This document shows positions 61,304 through 64,000 of a stretch of DNA of 64,000 bases, in pieces. The translations under genes and the position numbers were made by a program. The notes beneath the pieces are model-generated. The model worked only from the letters and a program-made list of their open reading frames with translations. It was not told the origin of the DNA and ran no database searches. How positions within the stretch are numbered: position 1 is the first letter of the stretch; each line of letters opens with the position of its first letter. The DNA comes from Asterella californica (Eukaryota > Streptophyta > Marchantiopsida > Marchantiales > Aytoniaceae): NCBI GenBank assembly GCA_036924285.1, contig JAYKYS010000004.1, positions 29,048,001 to 29,112,000 on the forward strand, given 5' to 3'.

Positions 61304-61382
61304 AACCTTGGAGACTAGTGGGAAAGTTGGCACATACCGGAGGATGTGTAGATTTGGAGGCGATGAATGTCATAGTGCGTGG

Positions 61383-63416
61383 TGTTCAAGATGATGAAAC
61401 GGAGCTTCAAAAGACACTCAACCAGCATTTGTTCAGGAAGCTGCGGCCTAGCTTATCAAGCTGGGCAGGAGCTAAGCTAGGGCTATGTTTGGCAAGCTGT
61501 CCCCTAGCTTGGATTGAAATATCACCCTGAATGAGGGCGAAAATTTCCAGAATGCAGAGCTCGACGAAGAGAGCAAACTCATGCTTCCAGTTTTGACATA
61601 AAGTGTTTTAAGCAATAGTTAGTACGAGTTTTAGACTGAGAAATATGCGAAAGAGGGAAATCTGTCGATTCTGGCTCGTGACTCGAACTCATGATCTGAT
61701 AGCGTGAGTGTGTAGGTGTTCACAAGTACTGTAGTTTTGACTCCTTGTTCATTAAAAACGGAGTTGTTTAGAGAAGTTAGCGTAGGAAAGGTTAGTAAAG
61801 ACTTTACATGAAAATTTCCTCAAGAAAACATATGTACAAAAAATTTAAGCTTCTTGAACGGAACCAAAGACCATCCCAGTGATAGGGCGCCTGCCTAGGA
61901 GGAAAGTGGTCTCAAGTTCAATTCCCCCTGGCCTCTGGTTCTTATTCTGGCATATTGGACTCCCGGATGGAAGTCTATGTTGGATATGCATCTACGTCTT
62001 GCATATCTAGGGACAGGAGACCGGTATCTCTCTTAATCGTGGGCTTCCTGACCTAAGCTTCTGCATGCCATCGTGAATATACCATGGGAGATACCTGGTG
62101 CGCATATGGGGGGCTGTAAGCTCTGTGGGCGAGCCTCATAAGTGTAGGGACTTCGGCCTACATCAGATGGCTTGTGGTATATTCAGGATGGCATCAAGAT
62201 GACATCAAGAGCACGGAAACTTTTGTAAATCCGTTAATTAATCGTCGAGTCGGTTTAGTAAAGGCGGAGAAAGTTATGAAGTCCTTATCCTTGAAGGAGT
62301 ATGCTTTACAAAGATAGATGTGAACTTTTATTTAAAAAAGATGTCAGTTTTGCAAGAGAAGATCTGTACGTAAGGACAGTAGGGGGGCAGCTTAGCTAGG
62401 GCCCTGCTTCTGATAAGTGACTGCGCGTATAAGGATAGCAGGGGGGCAGCTTAGTTGTGCCTTAACTTTTAGGTTAAATACCTGCGGCGGCTGAGGATCG
62501 GGACACTTTCAAGGGATTTTTTTCAGAGACCTGAGAGCTGAAGCGGAAGGAGAAGGATTAAGGATTAGGATCGGGACGCGCAGGAAAAGCTTAGACGCTG
62601 GGAGAGATCAATCTTTTTGACAGAACTGAATTGGTGAGCTGGGTGCTCGTTGCAGAAGGACGGACAAGTGTTTGGGAGTTGAGACTTTGTCTAATATACA
62701 GTTTGGAGACAGAACTACCTTCGGAACGGACAAGAGGCAGTTTATTGAGGGGGATCGTTTTGATAATCTGCAAGGGACTCTTGACCGACGCGGGATTAAA
62801 TTCCTGATAGTTTTCAGTTGGGAGATTGACGTAGAGGGAGGATTAAGAGTTGAAAGAGCTTGAATTTACCTACTAGGCTGTTTGAGGCTTTGAGCTTTGA
62901 ATCTAGTGAGCAAAGAGCATCTATCTGGACGGAGGAGAAGACAGGGACTGAGAAGGTCAAGTTTTTCTGAGAAATTTCAGTGCTGAAGCTGTTGTAAGAA
63001 GGAATACAAGGCGTTGGGGTTTCAGATCTTCATCGGTTGTAGGTTTTGGAGAAAAATCTGCTGGAGAGAAGACTAGTTGAGTGGGAATTGGCTGTTTGAC
63101 ATCTACGGTGATCAACGTAAGGAGTTGAGTAGAGATAGGTTGTAAATTGATATATGTGGAGGACTATTGAGTGTGCTTGGAAGAGAAAAAAAGCATCGTG
63201 AGTTCAGGTTTTTCTTATCTGTTGTGTCTGAAGGTGGATCTGTCTCATGAGACTTGATCAAAAAAATAGCAAGTGACCTATAGTCAGAGAGTAGTCTATG
63301 TGAGTGACTTCAGCCGTTGTGTACTACCTCTTGTCTTGGTATTCGATTTCTACTCCTACCTCGTGATTTATCACAGCTTGAAGGCTCGCCCTTCCTGAGA
63401 AGGACTCTCCTCGACA
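61383..63416 (+). repeat. 3' LTR of G2
   Basis: It starts TGTTCAAG, ends CGACA and is followed by the target duplication ACGTT (63,417-63,421). A tRNA-like module recurs at 61,868-61,934. Confidence 0.88.
61868..61934 (+). other. tRNA-like module in the G2 3' LTR
   Basis: Same 67-base module as in the 5' LTR. Here the B-box-like word is AGTTCAATTCC, also one mismatch from consensus but at a different position. The common ancestor would have had a perfect GGTTCAATTCC. Confidence 0.55.
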
Positions 63417-63718
63417 ACGTTCTTGCACTTGTGTCATAGGTCCTTCTGGCTCACGATGTCAAGTGGATGCAATATAATATCCATCGATGACTTGTCTTCA
63501 TGGACAACCTCGTCAAGAACAATACCGCGTGCTACCAATCGCTGGATCCCGATCTCAATTATCGCATCCTCGATCAACCATGAATTTCCTCCTGCCTTGA
63601 CTAGAGTCATATTCACCATCTCGATGACACGACCGTCAGACGCATCAATGAATACACAAGTGTAATTGTAGCCATTTCGGATGGAGTTGTAACAGAGATC
63701 GACATACAAAACAAAGTG
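63417..63718 (-). pseudogene. Transposase-like gene, DDE-like core
   Basis: Minus-strand frame: LYVDLCYNSIRNGYNYTC, CVFIDASDGRVIEMVNMT, VARGIVLDEVVHEDKSSMD, then DIVSQKDL, a TGA where Trp is expected, and HKCKN running in frame through the target duplication into 52,882. Asp residues in VDLC, HEDK and QKDL are candidate catalytic positions of a DDE-type nuclease. It starts only a few bases from the inversion breakpoint. Confidence 0.6.
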
Positions 63719-64000
63719 GAGGTTTGGGCAGCACTGCCTCCGCGCAACCTTGCACATACAAAGGCAGGGATCGCTCGTGGAAGACCGTCTTCCTAGACGA
63801 CGGAGTGATGATGCAAGGTCTTTCACAAGCAGAATCCGAGAACCGTGTATACGAGCTCGAGAAGAAGATCTTACCTATGATCTCATGTAAGTGGCATGTG
63901 CCTGGAAGCACGACTTGCCTCTTCTTGGAAGATAGACAGAGAAGGAATGGGTGGAAGGTTGAAGCTTACCGGGAGCCGTGGAAGCGTCTTCTGACGAAGT
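63719..64000 (+). mobile_element. Family A copy, right half
   Basis: From GGTTTGGGCAGC onward it aligns with the A1 ORF from about 6,396 (ARPRNLAHTKAGIARGRPSS-like reading, then SCKWHVPGSTTCLF and WKVEAYREP). It continues past the window end. The left half of the same copy lies inverted at 51,397-52,480. Confidence 0.8.

Larger units (their letters stand above)
52883..63416 (+). mobile_element. Full-length Ty3/gypsy element G2
   Basis: Two LTRs of 2163 and 2034 bp flank an internal region (55,046-61,382) with gag, protease, RT, RNase H and integrase in order. It is flanked by ACGTT on both sides and interrupts a transposase-like gene. Comparing about the first 350 bp of the two LTRs by eye gave around 18 differences (about 5%), mostly transitions, so the insertion is old. 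The pol style (CIWCD knuckle, GSEINI protease, WPIELNHGWVLRAANN) is one shared by fungal and streptophyte gypsy elements. It cannot move by itself now because of stops and an RT active-site change. Confidence 0.9.

Overview
The window is a piece of a repeat-rich nuclear genome from the plant lineage (streptophyte). The only apparently intact non-transposon gene is a spliced phosphatase gene on the minus strand with eleven coding exons and GT-AG introns of about 150-450 bp. Its product is a plant-type multiple inositol polyphosphate phosphatase (MINPP). Almost everything else is nested Ty3/gypsy retrotransposons and related repeats. The mixture suggests a bryophyte or charophyte-grade genome; that is an inference from family style and gene structure, not from a database search.

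Layout. 1-5629: 3' part of a nearly intact gypsy element (G1a) with its 3' LTR, inserted in a repeat called here family A (copy A1, 5630 to about 10.1 kb). About 10.1-14.9 kb: AT-rich DNA with no gene seen. 14.9-19.86 kb: an element of a second gypsy lineage (G3) that keeps only gag between its LTRs and has a 157-bp tandem array in the 3' LTR. 20.46-30.63 kb: a decayed second copy of G1 (G1b), broken by a 1315-bp solo LTR (4-bp target duplication) and by a 3107-bp element B (5-bp target duplication). 30.63-39.6 kb: an integrase scrap, an inverted LTR scrap and a decayed minus-strand gypsy element (G4) split by a second family A copy (A2). About 39.9-43.9 kb: no gene seen. 43,923-48,620: the MINPP gene. 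50.4-64 kb: a transposase-like pseudogene and a third family A copy, both split by one 12.3-kb inversion. The inverted segment carries a full-length gypsy element (G2, 52,883-63,416) with about 2-kb LTRs and a 5-bp target duplication.

How the parts relate. G2 and G3 belong to one lineage (similar gag, a shared motif before the 3' LTR, similar primer-site sequence). Families A and B are not gag-pol elements. Each carries one long ORF with a globular N-terminal part, an acidic/basic middle and a coiled coil. The two proteins look related, and the two elements share a 3'-end motif. Each family is saturated on both strands, inside and outside its ORF, with its own short word: GAAGAC/GTCTTC in A and CGAAGA/TCTTCG in B. 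I consider this A/B system the most likely undescribed biology here.

The order of events can be read from the nesting. Transposase gene and family A came first, G2 then inserted into the transposase exon, and the inversion came last or near last. Coding losses in the repeats are often TGG to TGA or CGA to TGA, as expected from deamination of methylated cytosine.
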